From Paenibacillus glycanilyticus (GTDB taxonomy: Bacteria > Bacillota > Bacilli > Paenibacillales > Paenibacillaceae), in contig NZ_BSSQ01000015.1 of assembly GCF_030161375.1 (NCBI RefSeq), positions 186,001 to 250,000 of the forward strand: DNA of 64,000 bases, in the 5' to 3' direction. The translations under genes and the position numbers were made by a program. Shown piece by piece: positions 16,654 to 25,322 of this stretch. Position 1 is the first letter of the stretch. Each line of letters opens with the position of its first letter. The notes under the pieces were generated by a model that ran no database searches, was not told the origin of the DNA, and saw only the letters and a list, made by a program, of their open reading frames with translations.

Positions 16654-17865
16654 ATGATGGCTGCGCGAGTAAGTGTGGGGCTGTTTGTCGCTTCTATTGA
16701 AGAGCAAGGAGGCATCGTTAAGATGCCGGAGCCAAAATTCGCCCGGATGCTTAGCGAAGCAGCAACGCGGCTCGGCATGGATCTGTTCGTCTTCTCCCCG
16801 GCCCAATACGAAGAGAGATCCGGTCAGTTATCGGGCTTTCGCTTCCGCAACGGGAGTTGGATGAAGGAGACTTGCCAGCTGCCGGATATTCTGTATGACC
16901 GCTGTTTCTACCGGAATGCCGAAGAAAAGAGCAGATGCAGGGCATTGCGGGCAGTCATCAAGGAGCGGCAGCCAGCCATCCCGCTTAACGGCAACTTGCC
17001 TGGCAAGTGGGAGGTTTACAACGCGCTGCGTCAAGACTACCTACTTGCCCCCCTACTCCCGCAGACGATCAGGCTGGACCGTCTTGATCGCATTCGGCAA
17101 CTATTTAAGGACGGAAGCCGGGACATCTTCCTGAAACCATCGGCAGGCATGCAAGGCAAAGGGGCAATCCATCTGAAGCAGTGCCCTTTAACGAAGGAAT
17201 GGACGGCTGCCGGACGAACCAGGAGCAATACCCCATTCCGGCACCAATTCGGCGACTACGCGACACTCGCAAGTTGGGCTCAGCGATTCCTTGCCGTGTC
17301 TTCCTACATCGCCCAGCCGTATTTGCCGCTCACGGATACTCATGGCCATCCATTCGACTTAAGAGTTCTCGTTCAGAAGAACGGGAACGGCAGATGGACG
17401 ATAACCGGCACCGCCATACGCACGGGCAGATCCGATTCTATCACGTCAAATCTGCACGGCGGAGGAACGGCCACCCGGGCAACAGAGTATCTTGTAAGTA
17501 AGTACGGGTCAGCGAAAGCCGAACAAATGATGAATAAAATACATCATGCCAGCTTGCATGCATCCGAGAAGCTGGAGAGCTTCTACGGACGGCTTGCCGA
17601 GCTTGGCATTGATTTCGGTATAGAGCAAAGCGGTACGGTATGGCTGCTGGAGGTTAATTCAAGACCCGGCCGATCCTCCTTCGAGCAGTCTGGCGACCGC
17701 ATGGCGGAGCAGCTGTCGATCGAGCAGCCGCTAAAGTATGCCCGCCTGCTCGCTCAGCGAATCCGCAAACCTTTGATCACAAACGACTCCGCAACAGGTC
17801 GAATCTATAGCAGTCGATTAGATAAGAAGATCCGGTCTGATAACGTTCAGGAGGTTCATCCATGA
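16654..17865 (+). CDS. YheC/YheD-family ATP-grasp protein, copy 2 (short N-terminus)
   Basis: 403 residues. It starts directly with RVSVGLFVASIEEQGGIV and lacks the 95-residue beta-rich N-terminal domain of copy 1. The ATP-grasp module is complete: IFLKPSAGMQGKGAIHL, FDLRVLVQKNGNGRW, AELGIDFGIEQSGTVWLLEVNSRPGR. ATG at 16654 is behind GGAGG, 12 nt after copy 1 stops. The end overlaps copy 3 by 4 nt, so the genes are coupled. The extra basic tail after the ATP-grasp domain is not shared with copy 1. Confidence 0.88.
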   Translation: MMAARVSVGLFVASIEEQGGIVKMPEPKFARMLSEAATRLGMDLFVFSPAQYEERSGQLSGFRFRNGSWMKETCQLPDILYDRCFYRNAEEKSRCRALRAVIKERQPAIPLNGNLPGKWEVYNALRQDYLLAPLLPQTIRLDRLDRIRQLFKDGSRDIFLKPSAGMQGKGAIHLKQCPLTKEWTAAGRTRSNTPFRHQFGDYATLASWAQRFLAVSSYIAQPYLPLTDTHGHPFDLRVLVQKNGNGRWTITGTAIRTGRSDSITSNLHGGGTATRATEYLVSKYGSAKAEQMMNKIHHASLHASEKLESFYGRLAELGIDFGIEQSGTVWLLEVNSRPGRSSFEQSGDRMAEQLSIEQPLKYARLLAQRIRKPLITNDSATGRIYSSRLDKKIRSDNVQEVHP

Positions 17866-19241
17866 GTTTGACAACTTGTACCTTGCATTTCTCGCAACAA
17901 ACAAATAAAGTGATTCATTTATCCAACTCTCTTCTTAAAGAGCTGAAGCTGTCGGGCAAAAAAACCGTTCATCTGAAGCTGGGCAAAGAAGTTATTACAA
18001 CGGCCATCCGCCCCGTCAGGCGCCAAGGCAATCATCTCTATCTATCCGCCGGTGTCAGGCAGAGCATCCGGGCTCCAAAAACCGGCAGCATCTTCATCTA
18101 CATGAACGGCGACAATGAGGTACAGATCGGTCCTCTCATCGGCGTATTAAGCGACGCGGGTTATACGCAATCCGACAGCATGCCCTTTGGCATGAGAACC
18201 AGCTTTATTAAGCAAATTATCCGCTCGGGAGACAAGAAAGCCTTCTTGTTTGGCTTCACCCCGCAGGATATTAACTGGCAGCAGGAAACGGTGCATGGCT
18301 ACTTCCTCAATTCGCATGGCGGTTGGTACCGCAAGTCCGTCCCGCTTCCCGACGTTATTTACAACCGTCTTCGGAGCCGCAAAGCCGAAACGTCCAATAC
18401 GATCGGGTCGCTCCGCGAACGTCTGCTGCGCAAAAAAATCCCTTTCTTCAACTGGGGCTTTTTCAACAAATCGGATGTCTATAAATTACTGGACAATGAT
18501 CCTGAAGCACTGCACCATCTTCCGGAATCGGTCTCCGGTCCAAACAGCGAGAAGCTGAAGCAGCTCCTCGACAAACATCATTTTGTCTATTTCAAACCAA
18601 CGGCAGGCAGTCTTGGCGTGGGCATCTACCGGCTGACATACCATCCGAAGAGAGGCTACTTCGCCCGTTACCGGAAAAACGGACGCAACGTGCTCCTGCG
18701 ATTCTCCTCCTTCAACAGCTTGTTCAAAATGCTTCAGTCACGCCATGGGGCAACCTTAAGCAGTTATGTCGCCCAGCAAGGCATCCGGCTCGTTGAGATT
18801 GAAGGCTGTCCGCTCGACTTCCGCTTCCACATGCATAAGAACGGCAACAACGAATGGGTGCCGGCAGGCATTGGCGCGAAGAAAGCAGGCAAAGGAAGCG
18901 TGACGACCCATGTCAAAAACGGCGGGTCGTTAATGACGCCAGAGCAGGCGCTTGGCCGTGCGTTTGGCGGAGCTAAAGGCAAAGAGATGCTGGAGAAGGC
19001 GAAAAAGGTATCGATCAAGATGGCGGAAGCGATCGAGCGGAATTATCCTCATCGGCTTGGAGAGCTTGGGCTTGATATCGGTATCGATAAAGACAGCGAG
19101 ATCTGGATGTTCGAAGCAAACGCGAAGCCCGGGCGCTCGATCTTCAAGCATCCGTCGCTGGAGTCGGAAGGCCGTGCTTCCGTAGACTGTATCGTTGATC
19201 ATTGCTTGTACCTCAGCAAGTTTCAAGGAGGGAACAGCTAA
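17862..19241 (+). CDS. YheC/YheD-family ATP-grasp protein, copy 3
   Basis: 459 residues with the same plan as copy 1: an N-terminal beta-rich domain (LKELKLSGKKTVHLKLGKEVITTAIRP, then GPLIGVLSDAGYTQS) followed by the ATP-grasp module (VYFKPTAGSLGVGIYRL, LDFRFHMHKNGNNEW, GELGLDIGIDKDSEIWMFEANAKPGRS). In the glycine loop one residue differs (LGVG instead of LGKG). ATG at 17862 overlaps the stop of copy 2 and is behind CAGGAGG. The full-length/short alternation of copies 1-4 suggests duplication as a pair. Confidence 0.88.
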   Translation: MSLTTCTLHFSQQTNKVIHLSNSLLKELKLSGKKTVHLKLGKEVITTAIRPVRRQGNHLYLSAGVRQSIRAPKTGSIFIYMNGDNEVQIGPLIGVLSDAGYTQSDSMPFGMRTSFIKQIIRSGDKKAFLFGFTPQDINWQQETVHGYFLNSHGGWYRKSVPLPDVIYNRLRSRKAETSNTIGSLRERLLRKKIPFFNWGFFNKSDVYKLLDNDPEALHHLPESVSGPNSEKLKQLLDKHHFVYFKPTAGSLGVGIYRLTYHPKRGYFARYRKNGRNVLLRFSSFNSLFKMLQSRHGATLSSYVAQQGIRLVEIEGCPLDFRFHMHKNGNNEWVPAGIGAKKAGKGSVTTHVKNGGSLMTPEQALGRAFGGAKGKEMLEKAKKVSIKMAEAIERNYPHRLGELGLDIGIDKDSEIWMFEANAKPGRSIFKHPSLESEGRASVDCIVDHCLYLSKFQGGNS

Positions 19242-20404
19242 TGGAGCTAAGAACCGCTAAGAAAGACGAGGTGCATGAACGCCTGGCGGGACGCCTGGTG
19301 CTAGCTATCCTCACCATTGAGGATGACGAACAATTATTCCGGGGCAATCGGAATAACTTCGCGGATCTGATCCGAACGGGAGTCGACAAGGGGTTTCTTG
19401 TCTATGTGCTTACCGTTAAAAATCTAGTATTAAGCCGTTCCAACCTGCGCGGATTTGTATACAACGAGCAAAAGGATACATGGCAGCAGCGTATGCTGCC
19501 TTTCCCGGATATTATCTATAACCGGATTCCGCTGCGCGAAGACGAAATGCTTCCTGCCGTACGGAGCAAAATCGCCGCGTGTATGTTAGATCCGCGAATT
19601 AAACTGTTTAACCCGTCCTTTTTCAATAAATGGTATTTGTTCGAATGGCTGCGAGGCAGCAAAGCCACTAAACCTTTTATCCCAACTACGCGCAAGCTAC
19701 TAACAGCGACAAGGTTGGAGAGGATGCTTCAGAAGCACCCTTTCCTGTATCTGAAGCCGGAGAGCGGCAAAGCGGGCAAAGGCATCATGACGGTGAGGGT
19801 AGTGCCCGACAAGCCGCTGCCCTACCTGCTGAAGGTGCAAGAGAACAAAAAAAGCTCCACCTTCAGTTGTTCGGATTTCCAGAAGTTGTGGAACCGGATC
19901 AAGAAAGAATGTGCCGGAGAGCCATATATTGCGCAGCAGGGCATTCTGCTCGCATCCTTTAATGACCGAAGATTCGATCTCAGGGCTCTCGTGCAAAAAA
20001 ACGATCGGGGCAAATGGGATTTGACGGGGATCGGAGCGAGGGTAGCCGGCTCCTCAAGCATAACGACCCATGTCCCGCGGGGCGGTTCCATCGAAGACCC
20101 GGAGAAGCTGCTGCGGAGTTCCTTCAATGCCGACCAGGCACGAAGAATTCTAATCAAAGCCAAAAAAACATCCATTATGATCGCCAGACAGATTGAAAAA
20201 GGCTCCGGCTCTATGCTTGGCGAAATGTCGATGGATCTTGGCATCGACAGCGAAGGACATATCTGGTTTTTCGAAGCCAACTCCAAACCGATGAAATTTG
20301 ATGAACCGCATATCCGTCAGAAATCATTGGATCGGATTTTTCAATACAGCACTTATCTGGCAAGGATGAGAAACGAGCGAGTCAAGCAGGAAGCAACAAG
20401 ATAG
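19241..20404 (+). CDS. YheC/YheD-family ATP-grasp protein, copy 4 (short N-terminus)
   Basis: 387 residues beginning MELRTAKKDEVHERL. ATG at 19241 shares its A with the TAA of copy 3 and follows AAGGAGGG. Like copy 2 it lacks the long beta-rich N-terminal domain. The ATP-grasp motifs are FLYLKPESGKAGKGIMTV, FDLRALVQKNDRGKW and GEMSMDLGIDSEGHIWFFEANSKPMKF, with the acidic and Asn metal ligands kept. It is last in the operon; dense hairpins and a terminator follow. Spore-coat association is inferred from the family. Confidence 0.88.
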   Translation: MELRTAKKDEVHERLAGRLVLAILTIEDDEQLFRGNRNNFADLIRTGVDKGFLVYVLTVKNLVLSRSNLRGFVYNEQKDTWQQRMLPFPDIIYNRIPLREDEMLPAVRSKIAACMLDPRIKLFNPSFFNKWYLFEWLRGSKATKPFIPTTRKLLTATRLERMLQKHPFLYLKPESGKAGKGIMTVRVVPDKPLPYLLKVQENKKSSTFSCSDFQKLWNRIKKECAGEPYIAQQGILLASFNDRRFDLRALVQKNDRGKWDLTGIGARVAGSSSITTHVPRGGSIEDPEKLLRSSFNADQARRILIKAKKTSIMIARQIEKGSGSMLGEMSMDLGIDSEGHIWFFEANSKPMKFDEPHIRQKSLDRIFQYSTYLARMRNERVKQEATR

Positions 20405-20410
20405 ATGGAA

Positions 20411-20586
20411 ACGCGGCTGCTTCCTCCAAAGCAGTACCCATCCCGAGGCGCGGAGCCTCGGTGTTGGGACTGCGGGAGTTAAGCGACCGCCCGTTTTTCT
20501 GTGCCAAATATGTCAGTAGAGTCGCTGCCGAAAGCAGGACAAGCCTGTTTGTATATTGGCGAGCAGCTTTTTCATTTCGCAGCGAC
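20411..20586 (+). other. Densely structured intergenic region (possible RNA)
   Basis: Several strong inverted repeats nest here. GCAGT-a-CCCA-tc-CCGAGGC (20431-20449) pairs with GCCTCGG-tgt-TGGGACTGC (20455-20473), a stem of about 16 pairs. An alternative hairpin, CTGCTT / AAGCAG (20417-20434), exposes CCTCC, which is complementary to a Shine-Dalgarno sequence. A further stem joins 20521-20533 with 20575-20586. The convergent flanking genes do not need this much structure for termination. No known riboswitch class was recognised. Confidence 0.5.
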
Positions 20587-20627
20587 AGAAAGAACCATGC
20601 GGCAAGTTATGCCGCATGGTTCTTTCT
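20587..20627. terminator. Strong bidirectional terminator
   Basis: An 18-bp perfect stem (20587-20604 with 20610-20627) encloses the loop AGTTA. T-rich sequence follows on both strands. It separates the convergent yheC/D-like operon and the SLH protein gene. Confidence 0.9.
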
Positions 20628-20640
20628 TCAACTTTCACAT

Positions 20641-22092
20641 TCAGTTCACGCTAAGCTCTACCGCATTCGCGACAGCCCAGCTGCCTACGGGAGTAATCTC
20701 GTATTGCACGCCGGCTTGGAGCTTGCCGCCATTCTGCAGTTCAAACACGCCTACCGCTCCTTTACGGGTCTGCACTTTATATTGCGCCGTCAACGTCGTG
20801 CCATCAGAACCTTTCAGCTGGATCGACCGGTAAGCGAACAGCTCATCGCCAGGATCTGCGGCAAGCGTAACGTTCAGGGTAGTCTCATTCACGGAATCGA
20901 CCGCCTTGATCTCAAGAGGCTCAACGCTTTGGGCGGTGAAGGAATTGTTAGCAACGACAAACCAATCCGAGGTAACCGAATACTTCATGCCCGGTTGCAA
21001 AGTTTTGCCGGCTGGGAGACGGAATTTCGGCTCCTGCTTCCCATCGGTCGATTGCGTATAACCGACATAATTAACCGTCATCTGTTCGCCGGTCTCGGAA
21101 GTCAGAACAGCTTGTCTTGTTGCAAGAGACGAAATAATCTGCATCTGCTGGCCGCCAAGCTTGTTGTTCTCGTCCAGCACAACCGCATTGGCGCCGTGTC
21201 CGCCTGCATAAGCGGAGATCAGGTAGCCGTAATCCATAACGCCATCTCGGCGGAACGATTCCACTTCAAACGTATCGGAGGTCACTTGACGGGCATTTTG
21301 CAGCTTGATCGTCTCGTCGCTTGCTGCAACCGTAAAGTTGTGCTCGCCTTTATAGTTCAAGGAGTAGGTTGTACCCGGCTTCATCGTTTGGACAGGAATA
21401 ATGTAGGTTGCAATGGCTCCAGTCTTCAGACGCGGCTGGTTAACCAGCTTTAAACCATCGCTAAACGCAAAGTTGGCATTGGCTTGGTCGGTCGTTTCGT
21501 CTTCCAGCGTTAGCGGCGCGGTGAACGTCACTTCAAACGTAATTTTATTTAATGCCTTGATCGACACGATCTTGGCATCGGCGGAACGGATCGCTTGCTC
21601 CGAATACACGAGCAGTCTGGCCGCATCGCCGCGGGATAGCTGTTTACCGGTAATCTTCAGGCCGGACATCCAATATTGCACGGATTTCGCGTCACGCTGC
21701 AGCGCTTTGGCGATAAGCTCCCCCGCATCGCTGACGGAAGCCGGCTGATTAGGCTTGAAGTCTTGCGCGCTTTCAAGAAGTCCCGCGGCAACCGCTGCGT
21801 TCACGTAAGGCGTATACCACTTCTCTTTGCCTGAAGGAGCGGAGCCCGTTTGCTGCAAATCAAGCGACAATACAATCATCTTGATCAGCTCGGCATTCGT
21901 AACTTTGCTCTCCGCGCGCATCGATCCATCCTGGTAGCCATTAAGCACCTTTTGGCTAACCAGTTGCTTAATAACTTGCTCTAATGGCTGGTCGAAGGAA
22001 GCCGCTTTAGCGGACTGTACCGGCAATAACGCTCCTCCGCCAATTAATACGGCTAATGCCGCGATTGCTGCTTTTTGCTGTATCTTGTTCAT
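20641..22092 (-). CDS. S-layer homology (SLH) domain exported protein
   Basis: About 483 residues. The signal peptide is MNKIQQKAAIAALAVLIGGGALLPVQSAKA, with cleavage likely after AKA. It is followed by SLH-like repeats (about 35-185) containing YQDGSMRAESKVTNAELIKMIV, WYTPYVNAAVAAGLLE and LSRGDAARLLVYSEQAI. These repeats bind pyruvylated cell-wall polymer. The remainder is a series of beta-rich modules with Big/FN3-like spacing (ITFEVTFTAPLTLEDETTD, LNVTLAADPGDELFAYRSI). The protein is probably a cell-surface structural protein. ATG at 22092 follows GGAAGGA; the ATG at 22113 is possible. It is transcribed alone and convergent with the operon before it. Confidence 0.87.
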   Translation of the reverse strand: MNKIQQKAAIAALAVLIGGGALLPVQSAKAASFDQPLEQVIKQLVSQKVLNGYQDGSMRAESKVTNAELIKMIVLSLDLQQTGSAPSGKEKWYTPYVNAAVAAGLLESAQDFKPNQPASVSDAGELIAKALQRDAKSVQYWMSGLKITGKQLSRGDAARLLVYSEQAIRSADAKIVSIKALNKITFEVTFTAPLTLEDETTDQANANFAFSDGLKLVNQPRLKTGAIATYIIPVQTMKPGTTYSLNYKGEHNFTVAASDETIKLQNARQVTSDTFEVESFRRDGVMDYGYLISAYAGGHGANAVVLDENNKLGGQQMQIISSLATRQAVLTSETGEQMTVNYVGYTQSTDGKQEPKFRLPAGKTLQPGMKYSVTSDWFVVANNSFTAQSVEPLEIKAVDSVNETTLNVTLAADPGDELFAYRSIQLKGSDGTTLTAQYKVQTRKGAVGVFELQNGGKLQAGVQYEITPVGSWAVANAVELSVN

Positions 22093-22222
22093 CTCATTAT
22101 CTTTCCTTCCCATTTAGAGTGTTGGTTCGTTCATAAATCAATCATAGACGACCGCTCTAAATGGGCTGCAACAAAAGTATAAACAATCTATTAAGAGAGC
22201 CAAAACTTTTTACAAATGGCAA

Positions 22223-22915
22223 TCAGACCGTAAACCGGTAACCCGCTCCCCACACCGTCTCAATGAATTGCGGATTGGAAGGGTCCGCTTCGAGCTTCTC
22301 CCGGATCCGCGAAATATGGACGGTCACCGTGGCAATGTCACCGTTCGAATCCATGCCCCAAATGTTCTCGAACAGCTGATCCTTGCTGAACACCCGGTTT
22401 GGATGGGTTGCCATAAAAACAAGCACCTCAAATTCCTTGGCGGTGAGGAACACTTCCCGATCATGTACAAATACGCGGTGAGAGGAAGGATTAATCGTCA
22501 ATTCGCGGATGCGCAGACTTTCCTCGGGACTGCTCTTCAGCCCGCTTTTGAACCGTTCATATCTGGCCAAATGGGCCTTAGCCCTTGCCACCAACTCGTT
22601 AGGACTAAAGGGCTTGGTCACAAAATCATCGGCGCCAAAACCAAAACCGCGGATTTTGTCCAGCTCTTCATTTTTGGCGGATACAATGAGAATAGGCACG
22701 TCGAGCCGCTCCCGGACCGTCTTGCAAATTTCGAAACCGTTAATCCCGGGCAGCTGAATATCCAGGATAAGGAGATCATAGTTGCCGCTTAACGCTAGAC
22801 TTAGTCCCGCATCTCCGTCATGGCAGATTTCGGCTTCATAGCCGTGCAAGGCAAAATAGTCTTTCTGTAATTCCGCAATATAGGGGTCATCCTCAACGAT
22901 TAAGATTCGCGTCAT
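22223..22915 (-). CDS. OmpR/PhoB-family response regulator
   Basis: About 230 residues. The receiver domain starts TRILIVEDDPYIAELQKD, with the phosphoacceptor Asp in LLILDIQLPGINGFEI and the conserved Lys in DDFVTKPFSPNEL. The winged-helix effector domain ends FIETVWGAGYRFTV. The gene follows the sensor kinase with overlap: a GTG at 22924 overlaps the kinase stop, and the ATG at 22915 gives the standard MTRILIVEDD start. The signal and targets are unknown. Confidence 0.93.
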   Translation of the reverse strand: MTRILIVEDDPYIAELQKDYFALHGYEAEICHDGDAGLSLALSGNYDLLILDIQLPGINGFEICKTVRERLDVPILIVSAKNEELDKIRGFGFGADDFVTKPFSPNELVARAKAHLARYERFKSGLKSSPEESLRIRELTINPSSHRVFVHDREVFLTAKEFEVLVFMATHPNRVFSKDQLFENIWGMDSNGDIATVTVHISRIREKLEADPSNPQFIETVWGAGYRFTV

Positions 22916-22920
22916 GGCAA

Positions 22921-24396
22921 TCACCGCCGTTCTTCGTAAATTTTGAGCGTAAATGTGATGCAGGTCCCGTGACCAAGCTTGCTGCTGGCGGAAATCCGTC
23001 CTCCGTGGCCGTCGATAATCTGTTCGGCGATCGCAAGCCCCAGTCCGCTGCCTCCCGCAACGGATTGGTTGCGAGAAGGCTCCACCCGGTAAAAGCGTTC
23101 GAATATATGCGGCAGATCCTCCTCCGGAATACCCGGCCCGTTGTCCTTGATCTGAATAACCGCGAACTCCGTTTGCCGCTCCATAACGACCGTTATCTTT
23201 TTAGGCGGCTGGTTCATATATTTGAGACAGTTGTCAAACAAATTCATAACGACCCTCTTCAGCTTCTCGCGATCTGCAAACACGTATAATGGCCGCTCCG
23301 GCATAGCCATCCACGCAAGCTCCACCTGCTGGTTATGGAACTCAATCGACATTTCGTCCGCGATATTATAGAGGAAAGGGCGAAGCTCCAGCTTGTGGAA
23401 GGAAAAGGGTTCCTTCTTCAAATCAAGCTTGGAGAAATACAGCAGCTCGTTCACCAGACGCTCCATATCCGAGGCCCGCGTATAAATCGCATGCACGTAT
23501 TTGTTCAGCTTGTCCTCCGTATTCGTAACGCCGTCGCGGATTCCCTCCGCATACCCTTTGATGGTCGTAATCGGCGTTCGCAAATCATGCGAAATGTTCG
23601 AAATAAGCTGCTTGCGGTTCTCCTCGTAATGGAGCTGGAGCTGAATCGATTCGTACAATCTAAGGCGCATTTGATCAAACGTTAGAACCAATTGGCCGAT
23701 CTCATCCCTCGAATCCGCCTTGAGCTCAAACGTCAAATCTCCTTCCTTAATATGCTCGGCAGATCGTCTGAGCTGTTCGAGCGGCTTAATCACCTTTCTA
23801 GTTACATATCGGTACAGCAGAAACCCGGTCAAGAGCAAAATAATAAGAAACAAGCCGATCAGGATCGGGAGCAGCTTGCGGATGACTTGAGCAAAGGGAC
23901 TTCTCTCATGAAGAACAAAGATGCTGCCCCTCTCTTTCTGATCGGAGGAGAAATAGAAATCGAATTTGGAATAGGAGAAAAATCGGCTGCCGGCATTAAG
24001 CGTGTTGCGGATTACATTATTGCCCATATCATAACTGGGCAAGAGCCCTTGCAAATCTACGCCCCCAAGCGACGGCGCCGTGTAATAAACGGTGTCGTCC
24101 TTGCGGACGACTAACGCTGCCTGCTGCATTTTTAAATCCTTATTGTATTGCTCGAGCAGTTGCTTATTGTTTAGTTGATCGGGGTCGTTCTTCGCCAAAT
24201 ACTTCAGGTCCAGAAACAAACTCTCTTCCTCTTCGGACAACGGATGTAGCGAATAATGGATTTTATAGAAGTTGTTCAAGCTGCGCAAGTCGCCGGTCAC
24301 GGCAACGGACAGCAAATAGGACGATAAGACAAATAAGATGACCGACACAATAACAACGGACGTAAAAGAAAGCAACAATCTAAATCGTAAGGACAT
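22921..24396 (-). CDS. Membrane sensor histidine kinase
   Basis: About 491 residues. Transmembrane helix 1 is near 5-30 (LLLSFTSVVIVSVILFVLSSYLL), an extracytoplasmic domain of about 130 residues follows, and helix 2 is LLPILIGLFLIILLLTGFLLYRYV. Then come a HAMP domain, the DHp helix with ISNISHDLRTPITTIKGYAEG (phospho-His), and a HATPase domain with NCLKYM, DNGPGIPEEDLPHIFERFYR and GGSGLGLAIA. ATG at 24396 follows AGGTGAT. It forms a two-component pair with the regulator at 22223-22915. The ligand is not predictable from the sensor domain. Confidence 0.93.
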   Translation of the reverse strand: MSLRFRLLLSFTSVVIVSVILFVLSSYLLSVAVTGDLRSLNNFYKIHYSLHPLSEEEESLFLDLKYLAKNDPDQLNNKQLLEQYNKDLKMQQAALVVRKDDTVYYTAPSLGGVDLQGLLPSYDMGNNVIRNTLNAGSRFFSYSKFDFYFSSDQKERGSIFVLHERSPFAQVIRKLLPILIGLFLIILLLTGFLLYRYVTRKVIKPLEQLRRSAEHIKEGDLTFELKADSRDEIGQLVLTFDQMRLRLYESIQLQLHYEENRKQLISNISHDLRTPITTIKGYAEGIRDGVTNTEDKLNKYVHAIYTRASDMERLVNELLYFSKLDLKKEPFSFHKLELRPFLYNIADEMSIEFHNQQVELAWMAMPERPLYVFADREKLKRVVMNLFDNCLKYMNQPPKKITVVMERQTEFAVIQIKDNGPGIPEEDLPHIFERFYRVEPSRNQSVAGGSGLGLAIAEQIIDGHGGRISASSKLGHGTCITFTLKIYEERR

Positions 24397-24536
24397 CTTT
24401 ATCACCTGCGTTTCTGACATCTAGGATTTCCCGCATGCTCTCAAGTTTGAGCCATTATCCTAAACATTATCAAAAAGATCTAACGAGACCGCTAACAAAA
24501 TGTTAAAAATAAATAAACTTTCGAGCAAAACGCAAA

Positions 24537-24565
24537 GAAACCTACCCTAAGAATAGGCAGGTTTC
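24537..24565 (-). terminator. Terminator after HAD phosphatase
   Basis: The arms GAAACCTACC (24537-24546) and GGCAGGTTTC (24556-24565) pair with one mismatch. On the minus strand moderately T-rich sequence follows. It lies just downstream of the HAD gene stop. Confidence 0.65.
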
Positions 24566-24579
24566 CTTGTAAAGAGATC

Positions 24580-25248
24580 TTATCGCAGCAGATCAAGCAG
24601 CTCCGGCATGTTCTGGATGCAAACATCCGCATCCGCAAGTTCGGAGTCACGGCCATAACCGGCATACGCGCAGCCGATGGCAACAAGGCCATTCCCTTTT
24701 GCCGCTTCCACGTCCGATGAACGGTCTCCCACCATCCATGCGGTCTTGATCCGGTGATCGGCGAGCAGCTTCGCTACCAGATCAACTTTGCTTGCCGTCT
24801 GGAACTCTCCGGCACTGTACAAGCCGTCGAACAGCTCGGCGATCTCCTTAAATCGAGCAACTTCCTTCACATAAACCTCCAGGCCGTTGCTCGCCACAAA
24901 CAGCTTGATGCCCTGCTCCTTCAGTCGCTGAAGAGTCTCCTTGGTTTGCGGATACAAGCTGCCTCTCCCCGCTTCCAGCTCCTCCAGCTCATATTGAACC
25001 ATCAGCTCGTCCGCGCGATGACGCGCTTCCTCCGTACTTCCGGGCATCAGCTTCCGCCAAATATCCTCAAGCAGCATGCCTAGGCAGCCCAGCAATTCCT
25101 GGAATGGAGGGATCTGGTCGTATAAACCTTCCTCGCGTAACGTGCGGAATAACCGCTCATGGACCGTCTCCAGCAAAGTAGCCGTCTCGAACAAGGTACC
25201 GTCCATATCAAAAATGACCGCCTCAGGCCGCTCGAACCGATTCGTCAT
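24580..25248 (-). CDS. HAD-family hydrolase (phosphoglycolate phosphatase-like)
   Basis: 222 residues of haloacid dehalogenase fold. Motif I is VIFDMDGTLFETATLL (nucleophile and acid Asp). A helical cap domain of subfamily IA follows (about 25-100). Motif II is LFVASNGLEVY, with Asn-Gly and the conserved Ser. Motif III/IV is KTAWMVGDRSSDVEAAKGNGLVAIGCAYAGYG. Such enzymes dephosphorylate small phosphometabolites; the substrate cannot be read from sequence. It is transcribed alone, between the two-component system and the BCCT transporter. Confidence 0.88.
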   Translation of the reverse strand: MTNRFERPEAVIFDMDGTLFETATLLETVHERLFRTLREEGLYDQIPPFQELLGCLGMLLEDIWRKLMPGSTEEARHRADELMVQYELEELEAGRGSLYPQTKETLQRLKEQGIKLFVASNGLEVYVKEVARFKEIAELFDGLYSAGEFQTASKVDLVAKLLADHRIKTAWMVGDRSSDVEAAKGNGLVAIGCAYAGYGRDSELADADVCIQNMPELLDLLR

Positions 25249-25322
25249 GACATTGTCCCCCTTTAAAGTCTGCCATTATCATAATGGAAAGGGGGGCATG
25301 CCGCAACCTTGGGATCATAGAA

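Noticed and set aside
20411..20586. Possible c-di-GMP riboswitch
   Set aside because: I could not find the conserved GEMM core, and the region lies between convergent genes with nothing downstream to control.
20461..21453. Open frame of 330 codons on the plus strand
   Set aside because: Mostly antisense to the SLH-domain protein, and its start lies in the structured intergenic region.
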